In this document: positions 1-6,964 of the stretch, piece by piece
How the letters are laid out: each line of letters begins with the position of its first letter
How positions within the stretch are numbered: position 1 is the first letter of the stretch
Source of the DNA: a virus
Direction: 5' to 3' (one strand)
Length of the DNA: 28,780 bases
Virus record (IMG/VR): IMGVR_UViG_3300049927_000040
Coordinates: 1 to 28,780 of that record
The notes under the pieces: model-generated
Databases searched by the model: none
Told to the model about the DNA's origin: nothing
The model's input: the letters and a program-made list of their open reading frames with translations, nothing else
Translations under genes and position numbers: made by a program

Positions 1-396
1 GCGGCTACAACCAAGTGGGGGGCTGATGTGACCAAGTGGCCGACGAATCTTCGGAATCCGTTCCGTGATCAGAAGGAGAAAGATAAAGAAGGCTATGTGC
101 CGGGTAACATCTTCATCACAGCAACTTCGGCTAGCCGGCCTGGGCTTGTCGATAATATGTTGCAGGACATCATTGAGGAGAAGGATTTCTATAGCGGATG
201 CTACTTTCGTGCAGAAGTCACAGCCTTTGCGTATGACAAAGCCGGCAATCGCGGCGTAGCGTTTGGATTGAATCACATTCAGAAGCTTGCGGATGGCCCG
301 CCGTTATCTGGACGTGGCACTCCTCAAGATGCGTTCGACGCTGTTGAAGGCGCACCAACGTCCACGGGTTCTAGTCCAGCATCGATCTTTGGATAG
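1..396 (+). CDS. ssDNA-binding protein, DUF2815-like (5' end outside window)
   Basis: The frame is open from the first base, so the gene starts before the window; a GTG at 28 is probably internal because the residues before it (KWGADVTKWPTNLRNPF) belong to the conserved stretch. The motifs NPFRD, a GYVPGNIFITA-like strand, FYSGCYFRAEV, and the pair VAFGLNHIQKL / DGPPLSGR are those I know from the DUF2815 family, phage proteins usually assigned as single-stranded DNA-binding proteins with an OB fold similar in role to T7 gp2.5. The C-terminal tail is short, polar and serine/glycine rich. The position at the head of a replication cassette fits a role in coating ssDNA at the fork. The family assignment is from recall of motifs; the function is inferred from family and context. 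Confidence 0.8.
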   Translation, partial: AATTKWGADVTKWPTNLRNPFRDQKEKDKEGYVPGNIFITATSASRPGLVDNMLQDIIEEKDFYSGCYFRAEVTAFAYDKAGNRGVAFGLNHIQKLADGPPLSGRGTPQDAFDAVEGAPTSTGSSPASIFG

Positions 397-401
397 ATCT
401 C

Positions 402-466
402 GGCTGGGCAAGGCGCGGCTGGGCGGGGCATGGCGAGGCAAGGCGGGGCAAGGCAAGGTTCCCATT
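402..466 (+). repeat. GGCNN pentanucleotide tract 1 (11 units) plus conserved tail
   Basis: Eleven uninterrupted 5-base units GGCNN run from 402 to 456 in the gap between the ssDNA-binding protein and the 181-aa gene. The dinucleotides are TG, AA, GC, TG, GG, AT, GA, AA, GG, AA, AA. The tract ends in GGTTCCCATT (457-466). The last two units plus this tail form the 20-mer GGCAAGGCAAGGTTCCCATT shared with the other two tracts. An ATAAAGGAG ribosome-binding site and the next ATG follow. The fixed GGC with free NN is not a simple microsatellite. Confidence 0.95.
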
Positions 467-489
467 TTAACTTATAAAGGAGCTATACC

Positions 490-1035
490 ATGAAGAGTTT
501 GCGAGTGACCATCACAGGGAAGACACCTCTCTTGATGCACGCATGGCACCATCTCGAAGCGGATCGGTCAAACAAACTGCAATCCCCACTTGAGCAAGCA
601 GAAGCAGGAACATACCGTACCGCAGCAGGCGAATTGTGTGTGCCGGGTTATAACCTTCAGCGCGCGTTGATTGCTGGAGCGACGTTCAGTAAGGGGAAGG
701 GAAAAGGTACACAGAAGCGAAACATCGCAGCGGGTCTGTTCGTGAGGGAACTTGAGATCGGGTTAGGACAGAAAGAATTTGTTGTTGCAATGCACCGAGT
801 CGTGATTGCGGCGTCAGGGAAAGGGACAGCGGTTACTCGATATCGTGCGCGAATCGATAAGTGGGAGTTGGTGTTCACGATAGACTATGATGAAGTGTTG
901 TTGAACAAAACTATTATTGAGAAAGTCATCACAGACACCGGAAATTTAATTGGAATTCTGGACTTCAGACCCGAGAAGCTTGGACCGTTTGGTAAGTTTG
1001 AACTTACCAGGATCACAGAAGCCAAAGCCATTTAA
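490..1035 (+). CDS. Conserved phage protein with N-terminal TPLLMH motif, unknown function
   Basis: The 181-aa protein starts at an ATG seven bases after AAAGGAG. The visible pattern is an N-terminal strand followed by ITGKTPLLMHAW, an acidic EQAEAGTYR segment, a C-V-P-G-Y-N-L-Q-R-A-L stretch, a lysine/glycine-rich loop (about residues 69-76), an RYRARIDKWELVFTIDYD segment and a C-terminal GILDFRPEKLGPFGKFEL. I recall similar unnamed phage proteins with PLLMHN near the start and an FRP...G.FG.F ending, usually close to replication or recombination genes. The opening strand and TPLLMH motif faintly recall RAMP (Cas5/Cas7-like) proteins, which is only a hypothesis. It sits between two GGCNN tracts. 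The basic loop and location suggest nucleic-acid binding. Function is unknown. Confidence 0.75.
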   Translation: MKSLRVTITGKTPLLMHAWHHLEADRSNKLQSPLEQAEAGTYRTAAGELCVPGYNLQRALIAGATFSKGKGKGTQKRNIAAGLFVRELEIGLGQKEFVVAMHRVVIAASGKGTAVTRYRARIDKWELVFTIDYDEVLLNKTIIEKVITDTGNLIGILDFRPEKLGPFGKFELTRITEAKAI

Positions 1036-1038
1036 CCT

Positions 1039-1093
1039 GGCCAGGCTAGGCGTGGCACGGCGCGGCTAGGCAAGGCAAGGCAAGGTTCCCATT
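1039..1093 (+). repeat. GGCNN pentanucleotide tract 2 (9 units) plus conserved tail
   Basis: Nine in-phase GGCNN units run from 1039 to 1083, with dinucleotides CA, TA, GT, AC, GC, TA, AA, AA, AA, followed by GGTTCCCATT (1084-1093). The tract begins three bases after the stop codon of the 181-aa gene. As in tract 1, an ATAAAGGA ribosome-binding site follows, and the distance from tract end to start codon (32 nt) almost equals that of tract 1 (33 nt). Confidence 0.95.
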
Positions 1094-1115
1094 TACATGA
1101 TAAAGGAAACACATT

Positions 1116-1976
1116 ATGGAGATGATCAAGTACAAAATTCCTGGGGGTCCATACAATCAAGTCTGCATCGCCCCGTTAGGCGATATCCAATGGGCGGGAA
1201 AGAATGGGCACACAGCTCTTGGGCACTTGAGAAAGTATATCGAGGATGCGCTCCAGTACAAAGCCCACTTCATTGGTATGGGTGATTACATCGATTTCAT
1301 GAGTCCGTCGAATCGAAGTCGGATCAAGTCAGCAAACCTCTATGACACAGCAGAAGAGGTGATCGATAATGTAGGGATCGCGCTTGCTGAGGAAATATAT
1401 CAAGAAGCTCTTCTGCCAACAAAAGGACGATGGATTGGGTTGTTAGAAGGGCATCATTTCCTTGGTTTGAAAGATGGAACCACGACTGACACTCTGCTAG
1501 CCAAGAGGCTTGATACAGTCTCTCTTGGAACATCGGCGTTGATTCGTGTAGAATTTCTCGCGAATCCATGTGGAGAGAAGAAAAAGCCGTTCTTGGCGTC
1601 CTCGATTCTCTGGGCACATCATGGACAAGGTGGGGGTATGCTACCAGGCGGACCATTGAATAAACTCTACCACGTGTCAGCCGGATGGGAGCAGATTGAT
1701 ATCTTCATGATGGGGCACACAACGAAGATGCCTGTGTCTCGGCATTCCAGGCCGTTCCCAGACTGGAAGACGATGAAGCTTGAGCATCGGGATATGTTGC
1801 TTGTGAATACAGGTGGATTCTGTAAAAGCTCCATTGTGGGTAGTCGCTCTGGACCGATACCGAGAGGGGACTATGCGGAGCAAGGGATGATGTGTCCGAG
1901 TCCGTTATCGGCTCCTCTGATATTCCTACGGCCGAATGAAGAAACAACTCGTGCGTCAGTCGGTGTCTTGATTTAA
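1116..1976 (+). CDS. Calcineurin-like metallophosphoesterase (divergent)
   Basis: The 286-aa protein shows the ordered signature of the metallophosphoesterase fold. LGDIQWAG lies at residues 21-28 (Asp23), FIGMGDYIDF at 53-61 (Asp57), LLEGHHF at 109-115 in the place of GNHE/D, WAHHGQGG at 166-173, and MMGHTTKMP at 198-206 as the late GHxH-like metal site. Such enzymes hydrolyse phosphoesters with two metal ions. Phage versions are found among replication genes and may act as nucleases or nucleotidases; the substrate here is unknown. Two ligands look substituted: a Gln where the D-x-H His is usual, and no Asn in the GNH position. The start follows AAAGGA with 8-nt spacing. It lies between GGCNN tracts 2 and 3, directly before the DNA polymerase. 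Confidence 0.8.
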   Translation: MEMIKYKIPGGPYNQVCIAPLGDIQWAGKNGHTALGHLRKYIEDALQYKAHFIGMGDYIDFMSPSNRSRIKSANLYDTAEEVIDNVGIALAEEIYQEALLPTKGRWIGLLEGHHFLGLKDGTTTDTLLAKRLDTVSLGTSALIRVEFLANPCGEKKKPFLASSILWAHHGQGGGMLPGGPLNKLYHVSAGWEQIDIFMMGHTTKMPVSRHSRPFPDWKTMKLEHRDMLLVNTGGFCKSSIVGSRSGPIPRGDYAEQGMMCPSPLSAPLIFLRPNEETTRASVGVLI

Positions 1977-1984
1977 TAGATCAA

Positions 1985-2044
1985 GGCACGGCAGGGCTCG
2001 GCGGGGCAGGGCGTGGCTGGGCGGGGCAAGGCAAGGTTCCCATT
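1985..2044 (+). repeat. GGCNN pentanucleotide tract 3 (10 units) plus conserved tail
   Basis: Ten in-phase GGCNN units run from 1985 to 2034, with dinucleotides AC, AG, TC, GG, AG, GT, TG, GG, AA, AA, followed by GGTTCCCATT (2035-2044). Unlike tracts 1 and 2 there is no separate ATAAAGGA site: the polymerase ATG at 2047 follows two bases after the tail. The only purine-rich ribosome-binding candidate (AAGG, 2033-2036) therefore belongs to the repeat itself. Confidence 0.95.
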
Positions 2045-2046
2045 AT

Positions 2047-4026
2047 ATGCGGACACTTCATATAGATTTTGAAACGAGATCGACACAGGATCTCAAGGCT
2101 GTCGGGGTTGAGAATTATGCTTCTCACCCCGATACCCATGTTTGGTGTCTCGCTTATGCCTTCGATAGCGAAGAGCCGAAGATCTGGACGCCGGCTCATC
2201 CACTTCCGGAATTTCTGAATCATATTGCTGAAGGTGGATTAGTCATGGCCCACAATGCCGCGTTCGAGCTGTCGATCTGGAACAAACTGATGGTTCCACA
2301 CTACTATTGGCCACAGCTTCGACCTGAACAGACTCGCTGTACAATGGCTATGGCCTATGCGATGGCGCTTCCCGGCGCGCTTGACAATGTTTCATCGGCT
2401 CTCGCGCTCATACAGCAAAAAGATGAGGTTGGGCATCGGCTCATGCTCCAAATGTGCAAGCCAAAGACTGAATCACCTCTAACATGGTGGGATGATCCAT
2501 CCTATATTAAACGGCTCTGTGACTACTGCATTCAGGATGTTCGAGTCGAACAAGCGATATGTAATCGGCTTTTATCACTTTCCCCGGCTGAACAGAATCT
2601 CTGGGCAATCGATCAACATATCAATGAACGCGGGGTTCATATAGATGTAGAAACGATTAAAAAAGCGATCGTGGTTGTCGAGAAAGAACAGGCCAGGCTC
2701 ACGACACAAATGCGAGAGGTGACGAAAGGCGCGGTAGGATCTCCTTCTCAGATTGCGGCGATCATCGCATGGGCTGCTGATAAATGGCCACTCGACGGGC
2801 TCGCGAAGCAGGATATCATAGACGTGTTGCTGCTACCTATCCCGGACGATGTACGCGAAGTGCTCAAGATCCGCCAGGAATATGCGAAGACCAGCACGAC
2901 AAAACTCAAATCTATGATCACAGCGAAGAGCACAGATAACCGCGTGCGTGCGACGATGCAGTTCCACGGCGCGGGAACTGGGCGATGGGCCGGCCGGCGC
3001 ATCCAGCCACACAACATGCCCAGACCGATCATGAAACCTGGTGAAATAGAAAATGTGATCCATATCCTTAATCACTACAATCCCGATAATGCAATACGAA
3101 GAATAGAAACGCTCTTTGGGCCGACGATCAGTTCTGTCTCTGAATGCCTCCGTGCGATCATCTGTGCGGCTCCAGGGAACGAGTTAATCATAGCGGACTA
3201 TAAGAACATCGAGGGTCGTGTGCTCGCGTGGCTTGCCGGCGAAGAGTGGAAGCTGCAAGTCTATCGTGACTTCGATCAGGGCCGTGGACCAGATGTATAT
3301 ACCCACGGCTACGCGAAGTCATTTCACGTTCCCATTGAGACCGTGACAAAGGCACAACGGCAGATCGGGAAGATACAAGAACTTGCGCTTGGCTATCAAG
3401 GTGGAGTCGGCGCGTTTAAGAAGATGGCTTTTACGCACGGCGTAAAAATAGAGGATACCGAAGCGGATATGATTAAATGTCTCTGGCGGGAAGCCCATAA
3501 AAACATTCAGCAGTATTGGTGGGATCTTGAACGCGCAGCAATCGACGCGGTGAACTATCCCGGCCAAGTCTTCTCAGCCGGTTGGCACGGCCGGCAAGTG
3601 CAGTATAAGAAAAGTGGCTCGTTCCTCTTCTGTCGGCTCCCGTCAGGCCGGCTCTTGTGCTATTGTTATCCGATTGTGAAGGAACGAATGATGCCGTGGG
3701 GGGATCTGAAGCTCACCCTTCACTATAAGTGTGTCGATAGTCTCACGAACAAATGGGTTGAAACACATACCTATGGTGGGAAGCTCTCGGAGAACGTGAC
3801 ACAAGCCGTGTCTCGCGACGTGCTCGCTGAAGCGATCGTGCGCTGCGAAGCGAACGAATTTCCCGTTGTGCTTCACGTTCACGATGAGATCATTGTGGAA
3901 TTACCAGCAGGGGAAGCCCAAGCCAAAGAACAAGCGGTGTTCAAAGAGATAGGCTCGCAGCCGGCATGGGCTGAGGGATTACCGATCGCGATGGACACCT
4001 ATAGAGGAGTCAGGTACAATAAATGA
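2047..4026 (+). CDS. DNA polymerase I family (family A) with 3'-5' exonuclease
   Basis: The 659-aa polymerase replicates phage DNA. The N-terminal DnaQ-like proofreading exonuclease has IDFETRS (Asp7, Glu9; Exo I), MAHNAAFELSIW (Asn70; Exo II) and YCIQD (Tyr160, Asp164; Exo III). The C-terminal polymerase has motif A IIADYKNIEGR (Asp384), motif B RQIGKIQELALGYQGG (about 438-453) and motif C HVHDE (Asp613). A TGRWAGRRIQPHNMPRP segment at 311-327 matches the template/primer-binding region of phage family A enzymes. All catalytic residues expected for both activities are present, so it should be proofreading-competent. The start is placed at an ATG giving the usual family beginning, a few residues before the DFET motif. 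The stop overlaps the next start as ATGA. Confidence 0.96.
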   Translation: MRTLHIDFETRSTQDLKAVGVENYASHPDTHVWCLAYAFDSEEPKIWTPAHPLPEFLNHIAEGGLVMAHNAAFELSIWNKLMVPHYYWPQLRPEQTRCTMAMAYAMALPGALDNVSSALALIQQKDEVGHRLMLQMCKPKTESPLTWWDDPSYIKRLCDYCIQDVRVEQAICNRLLSLSPAEQNLWAIDQHINERGVHIDVETIKKAIVVVEKEQARLTTQMREVTKGAVGSPSQIAAIIAWAADKWPLDGLAKQDIIDVLLLPIPDDVREVLKIRQEYAKTSTTKLKSMITAKSTDNRVRATMQFHGAGTGRWAGRRIQPHNMPRPIMKPGEIENVIHILNHYNPDNAIRRIETLFGPTISSVSECLRAIICAAPGNELIIADYKNIEGRVLAWLAGEEWKLQVYRDFDQGRGPDVYTHGYAKSFHVPIETVTKAQRQIGKIQELALGYQGGVGAFKKMAFTHGVKIEDTEADMIKCLWREAHKNIQQYWWDLERAAIDAVNYPGQVFSAGWHGRQVQYKKSGSFLFCRLPSGRLLCYCYPIVKERMMPWGDLKLTLHYKCVDSLTNKWVETHTYGGKLSENVTQAVSRDVLAEAIVRCEANEFPVVLHVHDEIIVELPAGEAQAKEQAVFKEIGSQPAWAEGLPIAMDTYRGVRYNK

Positions 4027-4220
4027 GTGACATCATCGATACTGCTAATGATACTGCGGATCTCTTTCTGGCGGATAGTCTCACCCATCGACAAACGCCG
4101 GCCCCTATCCCGAAAGGTATAGGTCTTTGCTTGGAGTGTTTGACGGATCTCAATACAGACCGGCGATGGTGCGATGCCACATGCCGTGATGAATGGGAGC
4201 GCGCACATGTCCCGCGTTGA
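4023..4220 (+). CDS. Small C4 zinc finger protein
   Basis: The 65-aa protein starts in an ATGA overlap with the polymerase stop, implying coupled translation. The N-terminal half is acidic and probably flexible. The C-terminal half holds CLEC (Cys36, Cys39) and WCDATC (Cys50, Cys54), a C-x2-C...C-x3-C spacing of the small treble-clef/zinc-ribbon type that phages often place next to replication enzymes. It might help a polymerase or primase touch DNA or a partner protein, but no specific function can be assigned. Its last codons overlap the start of the primase-helicase gene, whose GGGAG ribosome-binding site (4195-4199) lies inside this gene. Confidence 0.75.
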   Translation: MSDIIDTANDTADLFLADSLTHRQTPAPIPKGIGLCLECLTDLNTDRRWCDATCRDEWERAHVPR

Positions 4221-6399
4221 TGAGGCTCTATCTTTAGCCGCACAAGGATTCTGGGTGTTTCCGATCGTGGCCGGTAAGAAGTCCCCTCCACTCGAAACCG
4301 GCTGGCAAGACTCCGCGACACGAGATCCGCGTGCGATCCTCGATATATGGGGAAATTATCCCGCGTTGAACATTGGGATCAGTACATCGAAGTTCGGTGA
4401 CGACAAAGCCTTACTTGTGATCGATGTTGATAATAAGGGAGAGAAATATGGAGACGCCACATTGCTGCGGCTTGAAGTCATGGAAGGATGGGATCTGCCC
4501 GAAACCTATGAGCACAGTACACCAAGCGGAGGACGGCACCTCGTATATTCTTGTGACACACCCTTGCGCCAGGGCACGGATGTTCTCGGTTCAGGTCTCG
4601 ATATCAGAAGTCGAGGGGGTTATATTGTTGCTGTTGGAAGTGCCGTGCAGTATGGAATATACACCTCCAACGGACTTAAAACCGTTCAAGCTCCCGACTG
4701 GCTCATTGAACGATGCGCTCTCCCTAGCGAGTATGATGGACAAAGTGATCGTGGACAGCCTGTGCCCCCAATCGACGAGGCTAGGGCTAGTGCGAGAGGA
4801 CGGCACTATCTATTATCCGAAGCTCCGATCGCGGTAGAGGGACAAGGCGGGGATCAAACGACGTTCAAGGTCGCGTGTAAGCTGAAAGACTTTGGGCTGT
4901 CCGGTATGGACGCTCTCTCACTTATGCGCGCCCATTGGAATGATCGCTGTGTGCCCCCGTGGGCTTTTGATGAACTAGTCATGAAGGTTCATAACGCTTA
5001 CGAATACGGAACGAAAGCGCCGGGGAGCAATACCCCAGAGGCCGCATTTGCGGAGCCGTATATCGAACCTAAAGTAGAAGAGCCGGCGAAGTCAGAACAT
5101 CCGGTCGAGAAGTTTAACAATGAATACGCCTTCGTATTAGCGGGAGGAGGCGCGCACATTCTGTGGGAAACTACAGATCTATTCGAGAACTATCATCTCA
5201 TACATCTGGCACTCTCCGCGTTCCACTCAGCGTTCGCTCCTGAGACCATGATGGTAGGGAAGCGAGAAGAACAGACAAGCCAGCTCTGGATGAAATGGAA
5301 GGGTCGGCGCGCGTATGACGGTCTCGTGTTCTCGCCTGGACAGAAGACTCCGGATAGATTTTTCAATCTCTGGAAAGGATTCGCCTATGAGCCAGCCGAT
5401 ACAGGTAGTCATCCCGCTGTCGAAGCGTTTTGTGAACACCTTCTCGTCAATGTATGTCACGGTGAAAAAGCCCTGGCTCATTGGCTCACCGCCTACTTTG
5501 CAGATCTTATACAGCGACCGTACAACAAACCACTTGTCGCACTTGTATTGCGAGGTGCTAGGGGAGTCGGTAAAAATGCACTCGTCGAACGAGTCGGAGC
5601 ATTACTCGGTCACCATTTCCTTCTTACTTCCAACAGGCGATATCTTGTGGGAAACTTCAATGGACATCTTGAGAACTGTCTTCTGTTCGCACTCGACGAA
5701 GCCTTTTGGAGCGGAGATAAACAAGCTGAGGGAACTCTGAAAGATCTGATAACCGGGAGGGAACATGTTATCGAACATAAAGGACAAGAGCCTTATACTG
5801 TCAGTAACAAAACACGTATTGTTATCATCGGGAACGAGGACTGGTTGGTGCCCGCGTCTTACGATGAGAGACGTTTTGCAGTGTTTGATGTTGGAGATGG
5901 ACGAAAACAAGACCGCAGATTTTTTGAAGACATGCGAAGAGGAATGGATCAAGGAGGGTATCGACACTTACTCCGTTACTTGCAGGATTATGATTGTACC
6001 GGAGTAGAAATTAACCAAGCCCCCTCGACAAAAGGACTGAACGAACAAAAGCTCCACTCTCTCGATTCGTTCCACCAATGGTGGCTCGCCTGTATCGAGG
6101 ATGGACGTATTGGAGAATTCGAGCTAGGGACCGATACGATTAGTATCGAGTGCGAGCGTTTTAAGGGGCTCTTCAGAAGGGATGCACAAGAGCGGCAGAT
6201 CCGATCGAGACTCCTTGAGCCCAGAACGATCCGGCGACTTATGAAGCTATGTGTCAAAAGTGCAACAAAGATTAGACTAGCCAAGAAAGATGGGATTCAG
6301 CCATACGCATATCGTATACCAAATCTAGAGACATGCCGGCAAGAATGGAATTGCTTTATCGGACATACCCATATTTGGCCTGAAGAACGAACAGATTAG
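4207..6399 (+). CDS. Primase-polymerase fused to superfamily 3 helicase
   Basis: ATG 4207 is chosen because GGGAG lies seven bases upstream and MSRVDEAL begins a normal primase-polymerase domain; an in-frame ATG at 4174 lacks such a site. In the 730-aa product the N-terminal domain (about 1-170) has the catalytic VIDVDNKG (Asp73, Asp75) and STPSGGRH (His111), typical of bifunctional primase/polymerase. The C-terminal ATPase (about 430-570) has Walker A GARGVGKN (Lys456), Walker B LFALDEAFW (Asp497, Glu498), sensor IIGNED (Asn543) and the DERRFAVFD arginine element (556-557). This matches the DUF5906/virus-type primase-helicase arrangement. A basic C-terminal region (about 600-730) may be a DNA-binding winged helix. 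With the polymerase and ssDNA-binding protein it makes a nearly complete minimal replisome. Confidence 0.93.
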   Translation: MSRVDEALSLAAQGFWVFPIVAGKKSPPLETGWQDSATRDPRAILDIWGNYPALNIGISTSKFGDDKALLVIDVDNKGEKYGDATLLRLEVMEGWDLPETYEHSTPSGGRHLVYSCDTPLRQGTDVLGSGLDIRSRGGYIVAVGSAVQYGIYTSNGLKTVQAPDWLIERCALPSEYDGQSDRGQPVPPIDEARASARGRHYLLSEAPIAVEGQGGDQTTFKVACKLKDFGLSGMDALSLMRAHWNDRCVPPWAFDELVMKVHNAYEYGTKAPGSNTPEAAFAEPYIEPKVEEPAKSEHPVEKFNNEYAFVLAGGGAHILWETTDLFENYHLIHLALSAFHSAFAPETMMVGKREEQTSQLWMKWKGRRAYDGLVFSPGQKTPDRFFNLWKGFAYEPADTGSHPAVEAFCEHLLVNVCHGEKALAHWLTAYFADLIQRPYNKPLVALVLRGARGVGKNALVERVGALLGHHFLLTSNRRYLVGNFNGHLENCLLFALDEAFWSGDKQAEGTLKDLITGREHVIEHKGQEPYTVSNKTRIVIIGNEDWLVPASYDERRFAVFDVGDGRKQDRRFFEDMRRGMDQGGYRHLLRYLQDYDCTGVEINQAPSTKGLNEQKLHSLDSFHQWWLACIEDGRIGEFELGTDTISIECERFKGLFRRDAQERQIRSRLLEPRTIRRLMKLCVKSATKIRLAKKDGIQPYAYRIPNLETCRQEWNCFIGHTHIWPEERTD

Positions 6400-6407
6400 G
6401 CCCAGGA

Positions 6408-6818
6408 TTAACTTTTCTTGGTTTGCTCGATGAGGTTCTGTCCCCGTGTATAGGCTGTCACTCCGACCACGGTTGTTAGCAAATACCAGACCTCTATTGG
6501 AACGGTGAGAGGAGTTAGACCATATTTCGCGAAGTATGAGGCGAGAACGTAGTTATGGATGATCAGCAGGATACCAGTGTACCCGTAGAGGGGTCTCCAA
6601 CTATATTGGAGCCAATGCTCGCTATTCGCTTCCGCCTGCATGGTGGCGTTGATTGCTTGGGACATGGACGCTTGCGCGTTCAAGGTGGCAGTTTCTATAG
6701 CGGCGTCAAACTCTGCCACTTTTGTAGGGTCCGCTTTGAAGGCTCCTACGGCTTCCTTGACAGCGGACCCCAGACCTTCTACTGCCCCCTTCGCTGCATC
6801 TGAGAATGGGTTAAACAT
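6408..6818 (-). CDS. Holin, three-transmembrane GTA/phage type
   Basis: The 136-aa protein is the last gene of the late strand. Residues 1-65 are an amphipathic, alanine-rich stretch. Then comes the WLQYSWRPLYGYTGI segment characteristic of the 3TM holin family (the WRP...G motif), followed by hydrophobic segments at about 78-93 and 105-122 and a basic end. Holins of this type permeabilise the inner membrane to trigger lysis. The start overlaps the stop of the upstream 45-aa membrane peptide as TAATG. Its stop is 8 bases from the stop of the convergent primase-helicase gene, with no terminator between them. Confidence 0.85.
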   Translation of the reverse strand: MFNPFSDAAKGAVEGLGSAVKEAVGAFKADPTKVAEFDAAIETATLNAQASMSQAINATMQAEANSEHWLQYSWRPLYGYTGILLIIHNYVLASYFAKYGLTPLTVPIEVWYLLTTVVGVTAYTRGQNLIEQTKKS

Positions 6819-6955
6819 TAGAGCTTTTTAATCTCCGTCTTGATCGTGTCAATCGTCTTCTGCGCTTTCTGTGCGAGATACGTTCCATAGCGGTAACCAG
6901 CATAGAATACTCCACCAATCGACGCGGCTATGAGTGTTGCATAGAACCAATACAT
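6818..6955 (-). CDS. 45-aa single-span membrane protein of the lysis cassette
   Basis: This short gene was found by reading the gap between the holin and the DUF5675-like gene. It has a perfect AGGAGG five bases before its ATG, and its TAA overlaps the holin start as TAATG. The product starts MYWFYATLIAAS, has one hydrophobic span (about residues 3-21) and then a lysine-rich amphipathic helix (AQKAQKTIDTIKTEIKKL). Position and shape suit a holin partner such as an antiholin or pinholin-like peptide, or a small membrane anchor. No family was recognised. The ribosome-binding site and coupling make translation very likely. Confidence 0.8.
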   Translation of the reverse strand: MYWFYATLIAASIGGVFYAGYRYGTYLAQKAQKTIDTIKTEIKKL

Positions 6956-6964
6956 GGTGTCCTC

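Noticed and set aside
287-493. Open frame reading through GGCNN tract 1 (a Gly/Lys/Ala-rich peptide)
   Set aside because: The frame exists only because GGCNN avoids stops; it overlaps the ssDNA-binding gene and the other tracts do not keep the same reading frame or coding sense.
402-2044. CRISPR array or transposon remnants
   Set aside because: The repeat unit is 5 bases with no spacers of constant length, no palindromic repeat and no cas or transposase gene.
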